Shown one piece after another: positions 1 to 9,928 of a DNA stretch of 64,000 nt (the stretch's first letter is position 1; each line of letters starts with the position of its first letter). This DNA comes from Hyphomicrobiales bacterium (GTDB lineage: Bacteria; Pseudomonadota; Alphaproteobacteria; Rhizobiales; Beijerinckiaceae). The DNA is taken from NCBI GenBank assembly GCA_027484605.1, contig JAIXSR010000049.1, positions 1 to 64,000 on the forward strand. The letters are read 5' to 3'. The position numbers and the translations under genes are program-made. Below the pieces are notes generated by a model. It was given only the letters and a program-made list of their open reading frames with translations, had not been told where the DNA came from and ran no database searches.

Positions 1-1915
1 AGACCCGCCGGCCGGTGGCGCCCTCCTCGAGGACCGGCGCGACCAGCACATCCGGGCCGAGCAGGAACACATCATCGGCGGCGATGGCGGCGGGATCGTC
101 CGGCCAATGCCAGAGCAAGGGCCGGATGGCCGGCTCGTCGGTCGTCGCGGCCTGCCACATGAGCGTGTAGATCAGCGGCATGAGCCGCTCGCGCAGCTGC
201 ATCGCGGCGCGGATCTGCGGCAGGACTTCCGGGTAGAGCCAGGGCACGGTGGTGATGCCGTCATCGTTCCAGGAGTTCATGACGAAGCGCGGCCAGAGGC
301 AGCAGAATTCGGCGAAGCGGACCAGCAGTTCCGGGCCCGGCCGGGGGCCATGGAAGCCGCCGACATCATGGCCGGTATTGTACATGCCGCTCAGCACCAT
401 CGTCAGCCCCTGGCTGAGATTGAAGCGCAAGGTCTTCCAGGCGGTGGCATTGTCGCCGGACCAGGTCTGGCCATAGCGCCAGATCCCGGCAGAGCCGCCG
501 CGGGTGATGTTGTAGGGGCGCTCTCCCGGCGCCTGCGCGCGATGGGCCTCGTCCGCCAGCTTGGTCATCAGCAGGGCCTGGGCCGGACGGGCCAAAGCCT
601 GCGGGAAGGGCCGGCCATCGCCGGCGCAGAGCGCGTCCTCGTCCCAGATCTCGTATTCGTTGTTGTCGTTCCAGATCGTGGTGACGCCATGGGCGAGCAG
701 GGTCCTGTCCATGCCGTCGCGCCACCAGGCACGGCCCTCCGGGCTGGTGAAATCGAGATGGAGGCCGAGACCGTCCCAGAATTGCGCCGTGGCCGGGGCC
801 CCGCCGGCGCCATCGCGCACGAGGCCGGCCTTTGCCAGCTCGCCGAGGCGGGGATGATCCGCGAGCAGGCAGGGCTTGAGATTGGTGATGGCCCGCATGC
901 CCGCGGCCTCGATCCGGGCAATGGTGCCGGCGGGATCGGAGAATTTCTCGTGGTTCCAGCGGAAGGCATAGCGCTTGCCGTCATGCATGGAATAGCCTGA
1001 ACCGAAATGGAAACTGCGGCAGGGAATGCCGTGCTCGTGGCAGCGGGCGAGGAAGGCGGTGATCCGCGCATCGGCATCCGGCGCATCGGCGATGGCCATG
1101 CTGGTCATGCCGAAGCCGAGCGACCAGAGCGGCGGGAAGGCCTGCCCGCCCGTCAGCCAGGAGAATCGCCGCGTGACATCGGCCACGCGCGGCCCGGCGA
1201 AGACATAGTAATCGAGATCGCCGTCATCTGCAGAATAGGACCGGAACAGCCCGTGGTAATTGTCGAGCGTGGCGCCGAGATCCATCGAGGCCGTGGCGAG
1301 ATTGTCATAGAACAGGCCATGCGCGCCGGCCTCGCCATCGACGATGTAGAAGGGGATCATCTTGTAGAGCGGGTCGCTCGTCTCGGCATCGTAGCCGCAG
1401 GGATCGACCGCATCGATCCGGAAGCGGCGGCCGGTCTTGTCGAGGCGCCCGGTCTTGTCGCCGAGGCCGAAATGCCGGTCACTGCCCTTGCGGGCCAGGA
1501 AATGCGCGAAGGCGCCGCTGCGGCGCGAAACGAGATAGGCCTGCGTGCCGCGGTCCTCGAGGAAGGGCGCGGTCTCGCCGGCGCGCCGCCAGGTGAAACC
1601 GAAGGGCGAGAGCCGGACCGTGACGCTCAACCCGGCCCCGGCAATCTCGACCTGGCCGTTCCTGGCCATCGCGATCACCTCCGGCAGGGCGAAGCCGGAG
1701 AGGTCCTCGCGGGGGCGGCCCTCGAAGGCCGGCTCGCGGCGATCCGGGGCAATGGCCCAGCCGCGATCGAGCCGGTAGCCGCCGGGGCGGCGGAGGACGA
1801 CGCGGGCGAGGCCGTGGTCGAGCAGGGCGAGGCGCGCCTCGAAGCCATGATCGAGGCCGAAGCGGAACCAGGCGCCCTCCTGGCCGAGATAGGTTGCGTC
1901 AACGAGGGCTTTCAT
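1..1915 (-). CDS. Glycoside hydrolase family 31 alpha-glucosidase, 3'-truncated by window edge
   Basis: About 638 codons are visible, from the ATG at 1915 to the left edge; the C-terminus lies outside. GH31 enzymes are retaining alpha-glycosidases. The nucleophile motif WNDNNEYE places the catalytic Asp at about residue 417, and GDNATAW about 70 residues later supplies the acid/base Asp (about 488); NTGHDVGGFHG follows. The N-terminal beta-sandwich is also recognisable (FGLGDKTGRLDKTG). No signal peptide is seen, so it is probably cytoplasmic and acts on an imported alpha-glucoside or alpha-xyloside; the exact substrate is not readable. It is the last visible gene after a sugar ABC transporter on the same strand, separated from the ATPase gene by 93 bp holding a 16-bp tandem repeat. 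Confidence 0.93.
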   Translation of the reverse strand, partial: MKALVDATYLGQEGAWFRFGLDHGFEARLALLDHGLARVVLRRPGGYRLDRGWAIAPDRREPAFEGRPREDLSGFALPEVIAMARNGQVEIAGAGLSVTVRLSPFGFTWRRAGETAPFLEDRGTQAYLVSRRSGAFAHFLARKGSDRHFGLGDKTGRLDKTGRRFRIDAVDPCGYDAETSDPLYKMIPFYIVDGEAGAHGLFYDNLATASMDLGATLDNYHGLFRSYSADDGDLDYYVFAGPRVADVTRRFSWLTGGQAFPPLWSLGFGMTSMAIADAPDADARITAFLARCHEHGIPCRSFHFGSGYSMHDGKRYAFRWNHEKFSDPAGTIARIEAAGMRAITNLKPCLLADHPRLGELAKAGLVRDGAGGAPATAQFWDGLGLHLDFTSPEGRAWWRDGMDRTLLAHGVTTIWNDNNEYEIWDEDALCAGDGRPFPQALARPAQALLMTKLADEAHRAQAPGERPYNITRGGSAGIWRYGQTWSGDNATAWKTLRFNLSQGLTMVLSGMYNTGHDVGGFHGPRPGPELLVRFAEFCCLWPRFVMNSWNDDGITTVPWLYPEVLPQIRAAMQLRERLMPLIYTLMWQAATTDEPAIRPLLWHWPDDPAAIAADDVFLLGPDVLVAPVLEEGATGRRV

Positions 1916-1941
1916 GGGCCTTGGCTCCGGAAGCAGTGCAA

Positions 1942-2005
1942 GGGAATGCGGGTTCTTGGGAATGCGGGTTCTTGGGAATGGGGGTTCTTGGGAATGCGGG
2001 TTCTT
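1942..2005. repeat. Four tandem copies of a 16-bp repeat
   Basis: Four head-to-tail copies of GGGAATGCGGGTTCTT begin at 1942, 1958, 1974 and 1990. The third copy differs by one base (C to G). The array fills most of the gap between the stop of the ABC ATPase gene and the start codon of the GH31 gene, so it lies in the transcribed leader of GH31. The unit length is typical of a variable-number repeat; copy number may vary between strains (inference). Confidence 0.9.
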
Positions 2006-2008
2006 GGA

Positions 2009-3076
2009 TCAGGGGCGGATGGCGAGGCCGGCCGCATCGAAGAGATGCAGGCGGGCCGGGTCGAACCGGACGGGCACGTCCTCGCCCCGGCGGGCGGGAT
2101 CCTCCAGCGGCGAGCGCAGGGTCAGGGCGGTGCCATCGGCGAGCGTGCCATAGAGGTAGGATTCGCTGCCGAGCTGCTCGACCAGCTCCACGGCGATCCT
2201 CGCATCGGCCTCGCCCGCGCTGCAGGGCGCGACATGTTCCGGCCGGATGCCGAGCGTCACCTCGCCCGCCGCCGCAAGCCCGGGCGGGAGCGGCAGCGTC
2301 ACCTTGCCATCCGGCGTGACCAGCCTGCCCTCCGGCCCGACCCGACCGCGGATGAAATTCATGCGCGGCGAGCCGATGAAGCCGGCGACGAACAGATTGG
2401 CCGGGCGGTTATAGAGGTCGAGCGGGGTGCCGACCTGCTCGATCCGGCCCTTGTTGAGCACGACGATCCGGTTGGCGAGGGTCATCGCCTCGACCTGGTC
2501 ATGGGTGACATAGATCATCGTGCCGCCGATCTCGGCATGCAGGCCCGCCAGCTCCTTGCGGGTGGCGACGCGCAATTCGGCATCGAGATTGGAGAGCGGC
2601 TCGTCGAACAGGAAGATCTTCGGATCGCGCACCACCGCGCGTCCGATCGCCACGCGCTGGCGCTGCCCGCCCGAGAGCGCGCCGGGCTTGCGGTCGAGAT
2701 AATCGGTCAGGCGCAGCATCGTCGCGGCCCGGCGCACGCGGGCCTCGATCTCGGCCGGCGGCAGGCGCATGTTCTCGAGCGCGAAGGCGATGTTCCGGTA
2801 GACGCTCATATGCGGATAGAGCGCATAGGACTGGAACACCATGGCGAGGCCGCGTTCGGCGGCGCGCTGGCCGGTCACGTCCTCATCATCGATGCGGATC
2901 GTGCCGGCCGTCACCTCCTCCAGCCCGGCAATGACGCGGAGCAGGGTGGATTTGCCGCAGCCCGAAGGGCCGACAAAGACCACGAATTCGCCGTTCGCCA
3001 CCTCGAGATCGATGCCCCGGAGCACCTCGACCGGGCCGAAAGACTTGCCGATCCCCTTCAGGACAAGACCTGCCAT
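2009..3076 (-). CDS. Carbohydrate ABC transporter ATP-binding protein (UgpC/MsmX type)
   Basis: 355 aa, the normal length for the CUT1 (UgpC/MalK-like) ATPases that energise sugar import at the inner membrane. Walker A GPSGCGKST is at residues 36-44, signature LSGGQRQR at 134-141, Walker B IFLFDEP at 154-160 and the H-loop THD near 193. The C-terminal third is the OB-like regulatory region (GIRPEH motif). The start ATG lies 1 bp after the stop of the permease gene upstream, so the two are probably translationally coupled. It forms an operon with the binding protein and two permeases. Automated pipelines often label this family as glycerol-3-phosphate specific; the GH31 neighbour argues for an oligosaccharide or glucoside instead. 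Confidence 0.95.
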   Translation of the reverse strand: MAGLVLKGIGKSFGPVEVLRGIDLEVANGEFVVFVGPSGCGKSTLLRVIAGLEEVTAGTIRIDDEDVTGQRAAERGLAMVFQSYALYPHMSVYRNIAFALENMRLPPAEIEARVRRAATMLRLTDYLDRKPGALSGGQRQRVAIGRAVVRDPKIFLFDEPLSNLDAELRVATRKELAGLHAEIGGTMIYVTHDQVEAMTLANRIVVLNKGRIEQVGTPLDLYNRPANLFVAGFIGSPRMNFIRGRVGPEGRLVTPDGKVTLPLPPGLAAAGEVTLGIRPEHVAPCSAGEADARIAVELVEQLGSESYLYGTLADGTALTLRSPLEDPARRGEDVPVRFDPARLHLFDAAGLAIRP

Positions 3077-3077
3077 C

Positions 3078-4144
3078 TCATTTCATCCCTGTATTGGCGA
3101 TGCCGGTGGTGATGAAGCGCTGCAGGAACACGAAGACGAGGGCCACCGGCGCCAGCGTCATCACCGTCATGGCCAGCAGGTAGTGCCATTGCGTCTGCAA
3201 TTCGCCCTGGAAGGCGTTGAGGCCGATCTGAAGCGTGTAGACCTCGCTCTTGGTCAGCACCGCCAGTGGCCAGAGGAATTCGTTCCAGCGCCACATGATC
3301 GAGAAGATCGCCAGCACGGCGAGGGCCGGCAGGGTGAGCGGCATGACGATACGGGAATAGATCTGCCATTCCGACGCCTTGTCCATGCGGGCCGCCTCGA
3401 TCAGGTCGCGCGGGAGGGTGAGCATGTATTGCCGGAGCAGGAAGACGCCGGTCGGCGTGGCGGCGCCGGGCAGGATCACCGCCCAGAGCGAATTGTTGAG
3501 CCCGAGCTGGGTGACCACGAGGAAGACCGGCACCAGCACGATGGTGATCGGGATCATCAGGGTGCCGATCACCATCAGCAGGGCCGCATTCTTGCCGCGG
3601 AACTCGTAGATGGCCAGCGCATAGGCGGCCATGGAATTGATAAGCAGGGTGATGATCGTCGCGACAATCGTCACGACCAGCGAATTGGCGAAATAGCGGC
3701 CGAAGGCGAATTGCTTCAGCGGCTCGGTATAGTTCGACCAGGCGAAGGCGACCTCGCGGACCGGCTCGCGCGCCTCGATCGGCACGCGGATCACCGGCCC
3801 GGCCGGATTGGCGGGATCGACCATCGTCGCCTGGATGCCGATGCGGCGGACCTGCGCCAGTTCCTTGACCGAACCATCCGGCAGGCGGACGCGATGCAGC
3901 TCCAGCGGCTGGGCATGGCCGGGGACGGAAATGGTCTTCTGCGAGAGCGGCAGGAAGGAAGGCGGGAATTCCAGCAGGCCGGCCGGCGTCTTCAGCGAGG
4001 ACAGGACCAGCCAGAGCACCGGGCCGAACATCAGCGCCACGCCGAGGGCGAGATAGGCATAGGAGAGGATGTCGGTCCAGCCGAGACGGCCGGGCCGCCG
4101 GGTCTGCCGGAGGAGCGAGGCGGCGCGGCTCATGGCAACGCGGT

Positions 4145-4148
<4 letters not shown>
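3078..4148 (-). CDS. Carbohydrate ABC transporter permease, MalG/UgpE type
   Basis: 356 aa inner-membrane permease of the CUT1 family. The first membrane segment (residues about 25-50) is followed by a long periplasmic insert of about 90 residues, then five further hydrophobic segments. The EAA loop that docks on the ATPase reads DLIEAARMDKASEWQIY near residue 255. The start overlaps the stop of the partner permease by 4 bp (ATGA), which shows translational coupling. The periplasmic insert makes it about 70 residues longer than ordinary MalG proteins. Confidence 0.94.
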
Positions 4149-5158
<1,010 letters not shown>

Positions 5159-5225
5159 GGCAGACCCTCGGGAGACCCTTGTGGTCAGGTTTCTTGCGGC
5201 CGGGTTTCCGGAAGCGAAAAGGCGG

Positions 5226-5255
5226 AGGGCGCGCGGCAGGAGAACCGCGCGCCCT
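5226..5255 (-). terminator. Strong hairpin between binding protein and permease genes
   Basis: Perfect 11-bp inverted repeat: AGGGCGCGCGG at 5226-5236 pairs with CCGCGCGCCCT at 5245-5255, with an 8-base loop. On the minus strand it follows the binding-protein stop by only 5 bases and is followed by CCGCCTTTTCG. It probably acts as a partial terminator or a 3'-end stabiliser that raises binding-protein mRNA over permease mRNA. Confidence 0.6.
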
Positions 5256-5260
5256 GGCCG

Positions 5261-6538
5261 TTACTTCTTGTTGCGCTCGGCGACCTGCTGGGCAACATCG
5301 GCATCGATCCGCCTGATCGCATCGTCGATCGCGATTTCGCCCGCCACCGCCTGGCCGATCCGGCTGATCGCCGCGTTGAAGACGATGCGGCTATAGGCAT
5401 TGCCCTGGATGCGATAGGCGGCGGGGTCGAGCGCGGCCACGGCATCGCCGAAGACCTTCAGCGCAGCGGCGGCCTGGGCGGAAGCGCCCTGATAGGCGAC
5501 GCCCTTCTTCGCGATCCCGATATGGCCGGGCACGAAAAGCGTCCGGGCATAGAATTCCGAGAGGATCGGCTCGCTGGCGAGGAAATCCATCACCTTGGCC
5601 ACTTCCGCCGGATGCTTCGTCGCCTTGATGCCGATCACGCCGGCGCCACCGGGCATGCCGGAGCAATTGGCCGGGCCGCAGGGCGTGGGCGCGGCGATCC
5701 AGTCAAAGGCATTGCCGACGGTCTTGTCGAACTGCGCGATCTGCCAGGAGCCGGAGAGATAGAACGGCACCTGCGCGTTCTTGAATTCCTCGTTCGCGCC
5801 GCGATAGGCCGTGCCGGAGACCGAACCCCAGAGCTCCTTCGACATCACGCCGCTCTTGTGCCAGTCGACGATCAGCTGTGCCGCGCGACGGAAGCCCTCG
5901 TCGGCCGGGGTCGGCAGACCATCGGCGCCGATCATCTTCGCGCCCTGCGAGACGGCCAGGCCGAAGAAGCGGTGGCCCGAGCGGTCGAAAGCCACCGGAT
6001 ACGGAGCCTTGACCTTGTCGGCCACAGCCTTGGCCGCCTTCGCCCAATCGTCCCAGGTCGCCTTCGGACCGGGAATCGCCACGCCGGCCTGCTCGAACAG
6101 GGTCTTGTTGACCAGCGGGCCGGTCACGGTCAGCTGCGTCATGTAGCCGGGAATGGCCGTCGTATTGCCGGGTTCGCGCATCCATTCGAGGAAGGGCCCG
6201 AAATTCTGCTCCCAGGCGCCGGCATTGGCGAGATGCGGCCGGAGGTCGAGCGCGAATTTGGCAAGGCCGCCGAAATCGACGATCCGGGCCATGTCCGGCC
6301 CCTGCCCGGCCGCGAGCTGCACCGGCAGGTTCTCGTTGATTGCCTTGAAGGGCACCGTGTCGAGCACGACCTTGATGCCGGGATTGCCGGCCTCGAACCG
6401 GTTCAGGAGGTCGCGCATGACCTCCCCTTCATTGCCATCGGAATACCAGGTCATGCGCAGGGTCGTCTGCGCCTGGACCGGACTCGACGCCAGGGCAGCC
6501 GCAACCAGCGCACCCGCGAGCCAATGCCTGCGATTCAT
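5261..6538 (-). CDS. Extracellular sugar-binding protein of ABC transporter
   Basis: 425 aa, typical of family 1 solute-binding proteins (UgpB/MalE-like). A Sec signal peptide occupies residues 1-23 (MNRRHWLAGALVAAALASSP, cleavage after VQA). The mature part has the usual opening TLRMTWYSDGNEGEV and a later GGAGVIGIKATKHP segment. It captures a sugar in the periplasm for the two permeases encoded downstream. The start is supported by GGAGGAAACGAC immediately upstream of ATG 6538. It is the first gene of the operon and diverges from the LacI-type regulator gene across a palindromic operator. Confidence 0.95.
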   Translation of the reverse strand: MNRRHWLAGALVAAALASSPVQAQTTLRMTWYSDGNEGEVMRDLLNRFEAGNPGIKVVLDTVPFKAINENLPVQLAAGQGPDMARIVDFGGLAKFALDLRPHLANAGAWEQNFGPFLEWMREPGNTTAIPGYMTQLTVTGPLVNKTLFEQAGVAIPGPKATWDDWAKAAKAVADKVKAPYPVAFDRSGHRFFGLAVSQGAKMIGADGLPTPADEGFRRAAQLIVDWHKSGVMSKELWGSVSGTAYRGANEEFKNAQVPFYLSGSWQIAQFDKTVGNAFDWIAAPTPCGPANCSGMPGGAGVIGIKATKHPAEVAKVMDFLASEPILSEFYARTLFVPGHIGIAKKGVAYQGASAQAAAALKVFGDAVAALDPAAYRIQGNAYSRIVFNAAISRIGQAVAGEIAIDDAIRRIDADVAQQVAERNKK

Positions 6539-6639
6539 GTCGTTTCCTCCAGGAAGGGCAGCCGGTTCGTCCAGCGCCGCGATTTCGTCTTGCCGGTGCG
6601 CCGGCGCGAGAACTTCGCGCTGTTCACCGGTAAATCAAG

Positions 6640-6659
6640 CTTGGCAAACGTTTGCCAAG
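6640..6659. promoter_or_regulatory. LacI-family operator palindrome
   Basis: CTTGGCAAACGTTTGCCAAG is a perfect 20-bp palindrome with the central CG usual for LacI-family sites. It lies 101 bp upstream of the binding-protein ATG and 61 bp upstream of the regulator ATG. A further half-site TTGCCAAG lies at 6668-6675. It is the probable operator by which the adjacent LacI protein represses the sugar operon and itself. Confidence 0.8.
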
Positions 6660-6720
6660 ACGTCAATCTTGCCAAGTCGGATTTTCTGGTGATCGATCTT
6701 CGGAAAATGCAGGTCAGACG

Positions 6721-7728
6721 ATGCCGGGTATGAGAAGACCGGGAGCCCCTCCCTCGCTGAGCGATGTCGCCCGGACGGCCGGTGTCTCGGCCGCGACGGT
6801 GTCGCGCATCGTCAACGGCGACTTCGGCCGGGCCTCGAGCGTGACCATCCACAAGGTGCAGGCGGCGATTGCCGGGCTCGGCTACCGGCCGAACCATGCC
6901 GGACGGAGCCTGCGGCGGCGCGAGAGCCAGATCGTGGCGATGCTCTCGCCCAATCTCGACAACCCGGCCATGGCCGCAATCGCCGCCTCGACCGAACAGG
7001 CCCTGCGCGATGCCGGCTATGTCATGGTGCTGTGCGACACGCATGACCGGCCGGAATTGCAGGACGAATATCTCGAGGCGATGCGCGCGCAGCTGGCGCG
7101 GGGATATATCCTCGTTTCGGCCGTGCCGAGCCCGGGCTTGCGCGCAGCCATGGCGCGGGGCGAGGCGATTGTCTGCGTGAACCGCCGCAACCCGCTTGGC
7201 CCCTCCCCTTTCGTGGGCATCGACAACCGGAAGGCCGGCGCCGACGTGGCCGACCGGTTCCATGAACTCGGCATCACGGCACTGGCGGCCATCCGGCCGG
7301 CGGTGATGTCCTCCTCGATTGCCGAACGGATCGAGGGCTTCCTCGACCGATGCACCGAGCATGGCCTGAAGCGTGCGGCGATCCCGGTGGCTGCGGGCAC
7401 GGGGCCGGACCATCTCGCCATGGGCTATGATGCGATCCGGGCGCTGGTGGCGGAACATGGCTGGCCGGCCGGGCTGCTCTGCCCGAGCGATCTCATGGCC
7501 TATGCCGCCTACCGCCATGCCAGCGAGACAGGGCGGACCATTCCCGGCGCGACACGGATCATCGGCATCGACAACAACACGTTCAACCAGTGGATCGCGC
7601 CCTGGTTGAGTTCGGTGGAGATTCCCTACCGGGATTTCGGGCCGGTCGTCGTCGAGCAGCTCGAAGCCTGCTGGGAGGGCGCGGCCCTGGCAGACCGGAT
7701 CCTCCCGCATCGTCTCGTCCAGCGCTAG
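6721..7728 (+). CDS. LacI family transcriptional regulator
   Basis: 335 aa from ATG 6721 (ATG 6730 is an alternative). The N-terminal helix-turn-helix reads SLSDVARTAGVSAATVSRIV (about residues 12-31), followed by the hinge region and a periplasmic-binding-protein-like effector domain (PNLDNPAMAAIAASTEQALRD onward). The frame is open back to 6652, but that start would sit inside the operator palindrome, so 6721 is preferred. Divergent from the sugar ABC operon; probably a repressor released by the imported sugar. The minor-groove residues of the hinge are less typical (HAGRSLRRRES), which is common in alphaproteobacterial members. Confidence 0.93.
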   Translation: MPGMRRPGAPPSLSDVARTAGVSAATVSRIVNGDFGRASSVTIHKVQAAIAGLGYRPNHAGRSLRRRESQIVAMLSPNLDNPAMAAIAASTEQALRDAGYVMVLCDTHDRPELQDEYLEAMRAQLARGYILVSAVPSPGLRAAMARGEAIVCVNRRNPLGPSPFVGIDNRKAGADVADRFHELGITALAAIRPAVMSSSIAERIEGFLDRCTEHGLKRAAIPVAAGTGPDHLAMGYDAIRALVAEHGWPAGLLCPSDLMAYAAYRHASETGRTIPGATRIIGIDNNTFNQWIAPWLSSVEIPYRDFGPVVVEQLEACWEGAALADRILPHRLVQR

Positions 7729-7772
7729 GGCGCGGCCCTGCGCCCTGTCGCCGCCTGCCGATCACGGCATCC

Positions 7773-7791
7773 CCCGCCCCGGAAGGGCGGG
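7773..7791. terminator. Hairpin between convergent lacI and tctA genes
   Basis: CCCGCCC at 7773-7779 pairs with GGGCGGG at 7785-7791 around a 5-base loop. It is followed on the plus strand by AGCCTGTTT, a weak T-tract. It sits 45 bp after the regulator stop and 29 bp from the tctA stop, so it may serve both directions. Confidence 0.45.
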
Positions 7792-7819
7792 AGCCTGTTT
7801 GCCGAAGGGAGGGCGCCCG

Positions 7820-9328
7820 TCAGGCCGGTTGCCCGGCCTTGCTGCGTGCCACCTGCCGTCGCCGGAGCCAGAAGGGCACGATGACGATGGCGATGGCCAT
7901 GATCCAGAGGATGATCGACAGGGCACTCGAGAAGAAGATCCCGAATTCGCCGCCCGACAGGGCCAGCGCATTGCGGAAATTCACTTCCATCACCTTGCCG
8001 AGCACGAAGCCGAGCACGATCGGCGCCATGTCGAAGCCGAGCTTGCGCAGCAGATAGCCGATGATGCCGATGCCGAACATGATCAGCACGCTCATCACGC
8101 TGGCATAGGTGGTGTAGACGCCCAGGATCGACAGGGCCGTGATGCCGGGAATCAGGATCCAGTTCGGCATGAGCAGCATGCGGGCAAAGACCTGGACCAT
8201 CGGCAGGTTCATGATCAGCAGCAGGATATTGCCGATATACATCGAGGCGATCAGGCCGCCGACCAGCTTGGGCTGCTCGATGAAGAGCTGCGGCCCGGGC
8301 TGGATATTGTAGAGCATCAGCGCGCCGAGCATCACCGCCGTTGTGCCGGAACCCGGCACGCCCAGGGTGAGCATCGGCACGAAGGCGCCGGTCGCCGCGG
8401 CATTGTTCGCCGCTTCCGGGGCGGCGAGACCGCGGATATCGCCCTTGCCGAAGGTGCCGTCCTTGTCGCTGATCCGTTTCTCGGTGGTGTAGGAGACCGC
8501 GCTGGCCACGGAAGCGCCGGTGCCCGGCAGGACGCCGATGATGAAACCGATCACCGTGGCGCGCACCGAGGGCCACCAGATGTAGCGGATCTCGGCCCAG
8601 CTCGGATAGCTCCCGGTCACGGCGAGCGGCTTGAGCGTGCCCTTGACCTGGCTCTCGAGCATCAGCAGCACCTCGGAGATCGAGAACAGGCCGATGACGA
8701 GGATGATGAATTCGATCCCGTCATGCAGTTCCGGCTGGTCGAAGGTGAAGCGATAGGCACCGGATGTCGCATCGAGGCCGATCGTGGTGAGCATCAGGCC
8801 GAGCACGCAGCCGAGCAGCGTCTTGACCGGCTCGTGGCCGACCATCGAGCCGAGCGTGGCGAAGGCGAAGACCATCAGCACGAAATACTCCGCCGGGCCG
8901 AACTTGATCGCGATCCAGGAGAGCGGCACGGCGAGGAAGGTCATCGCCACCACGGCGATCATGCCGCCATAGAAGGAGGAAATGCCGGAGATGGCGAGCG
9001 CCTTCGCCGCCTCGCCCCGGCGGGCCATCGGGTAGCCATCCACCGCCGTCATCACCGCACCGGCATCACCGGGCACGTTGAGCAGGATCGAGGAGATGCG
9101 GCCGCCATATTCGGCGCCGTAATAGACGGCAGCGAGCAGGATCAGCGCCGATTCCGCCGGCAGACCGGACGTGTAGGCGATGGGCAGAAGCAGGGCGATG
9201 CCGTTGATCGGGCCGATGGCCGGCAGGCAGCCGATGACGGTGCCGAGGAAGCAGCCGATCAGGCCGATGAGCAGGTTTTGCGGCAGGAGGGCAACGCCCA
9301 TGCCCTGCCAGAGGAAATCGAACGACAT
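7820..9328 (-). CDS. tctA: Tripartite tricarboxylate transporter, large permease subunit TctA
   Basis: 502 aa, the family's usual length, with about 11-12 hydrophobic segments. Conserved glycine-rich stretches are present: GCFLGTVIGCLPAIGP near the start and the TctA signature GVLPGTGASVASAVSY near residue 275. With TctB it forms the inner-membrane part of a secondary transporter that takes up carboxylates delivered by a periplasmic TctC protein. It lies 34 bp after tctB on the same strand. The substrate (citrate-like, aromatic or other carboxylate) cannot be read. Confidence 0.95.
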   Translation of the reverse strand: MSFDFLWQGMGVALLPQNLLIGLIGCFLGTVIGCLPAIGPINGIALLLPIAYTSGLPAESALILLAAVYYGAEYGGRISSILLNVPGDAGAVMTAVDGYPMARRGEAAKALAISGISSFYGGMIAVVAMTFLAVPLSWIAIKFGPAEYFVLMVFAFATLGSMVGHEPVKTLLGCVLGLMLTTIGLDATSGAYRFTFDQPELHDGIEFIILVIGLFSISEVLLMLESQVKGTLKPLAVTGSYPSWAEIRYIWWPSVRATVIGFIIGVLPGTGASVASAVSYTTEKRISDKDGTFGKGDIRGLAAPEAANNAAATGAFVPMLTLGVPGSGTTAVMLGALMLYNIQPGPQLFIEQPKLVGGLIASMYIGNILLLIMNLPMVQVFARMLLMPNWILIPGITALSILGVYTTYASVMSVLIMFGIGIIGYLLRKLGFDMAPIVLGFVLGKVMEVNFRNALALSGGEFGIFFSSALSIILWIMAIAIVIVPFWLRRRQVARSKAGQPA

Positions 9329-9362
9329 GACATGTCTCCGCGAGAGGGGGGCCGGTTGGGCC

Positions 9363-9821
9363 TCAGAAGCCGAGCGGGCCTTTCGGCAGCGTGCCGCCGA
9401 GCAGCGGGCCGAAGAGCAGCCACCAGAGCAGGGACTGGCTGACGCCGTTGATGAGGGCGAGCGTCCAGCTGGCCCCGAAGAGGCGGGCGATAGCGGTCAT
9501 CAGGACCAGCATGGCCGGCACGAAGCCGATCCAGTCCATGGCGAGCACGCAGGCCGTGCTGACGACGAGGAAGGCGAGCGCGGCGATCCGCCCCTCCTGC
9601 GCGGGCCATTCCTCGGTCGCGCCCGGCGTGAGCCAGTACCAGGCGCCGAGCGCCAGGAGAGAAGCGGCGAGGCCAGCGGGAAAGCCACGGGGCCCGATCG
9701 GATCGGAGGAGAAGGAATATTCGATCGTCAGGCCGAAATAGCCGTAGATCAGCGCGAAGACCATCAGCACGCCGGCCGCGATGCGGCCGATCCGGCGTTG
9801 GCGTTGGGCGAGATCGGACAT
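9363..9821 (-). CDS. tctB: Tripartite tricarboxylate transporter, small permease subunit TctB
   Basis: 152 aa with four predicted membrane helices, typical for TctB. The first helix is IAAGVLMVFALIYGYFGLTI; the last hydrophobic part ends in a GPLLGGTLPKGPLGF tail common in the family. It lies between tctC and tctA on the same strand. It is recognised by size, topology and position, since TctB sequences are poorly conserved. Confidence 0.88.
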   Translation of the reverse strand: MSDLAQRQRRIGRIAAGVLMVFALIYGYFGLTIEYSFSSDPIGPRGFPAGLAASLLALGAWYWLTPGATEEWPAQEGRIAALAFLVVSTACVLAMDWIGFVPAMLVLMTAIARLFGASWTLALINGVSQSLLWWLLFGPLLGGTLPKGPLGF

Positions 9822-9860
9822 GCGGGAGCCCTCCGGGAGCCTGCGCTCCCTGGTTACGAA

Positions 9861-9890
9861 CAGGCCGCGGCGGGGAGGCGCCGCAGCCTG
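9861..9890 (-). terminator. Hairpin between tctC and tctB
   Basis: CAGGCCGCGGCG (9861-9872) pairs with CGCCGCAGCCTG (9879-9890) with one mismatch. On the minus strand it lies about 40 bases after the tctC stop and about 40 before the tctB start, and is followed by TTCG without a clear T-run. It probably reduces readthrough from the binding-protein gene into the permease genes or stabilises the tctC mRNA end. Confidence 0.5.
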
Positions 9891-9928
9891 TCTCGGGTCT
9901 GTTTCAGGTCAATGCGGAAAGCGGGGGC

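Noticed and set aside
1942-2005. CRISPR array
   Set aside because: The copies are directly adjacent with no spacers and only 16 bp long.
6652-6720. Upstream start for the first LacI gene
   Set aside because: It would begin inside the operator palindrome and add 23 residues absent from LacI proteins; ATG 6721 fits the family start.
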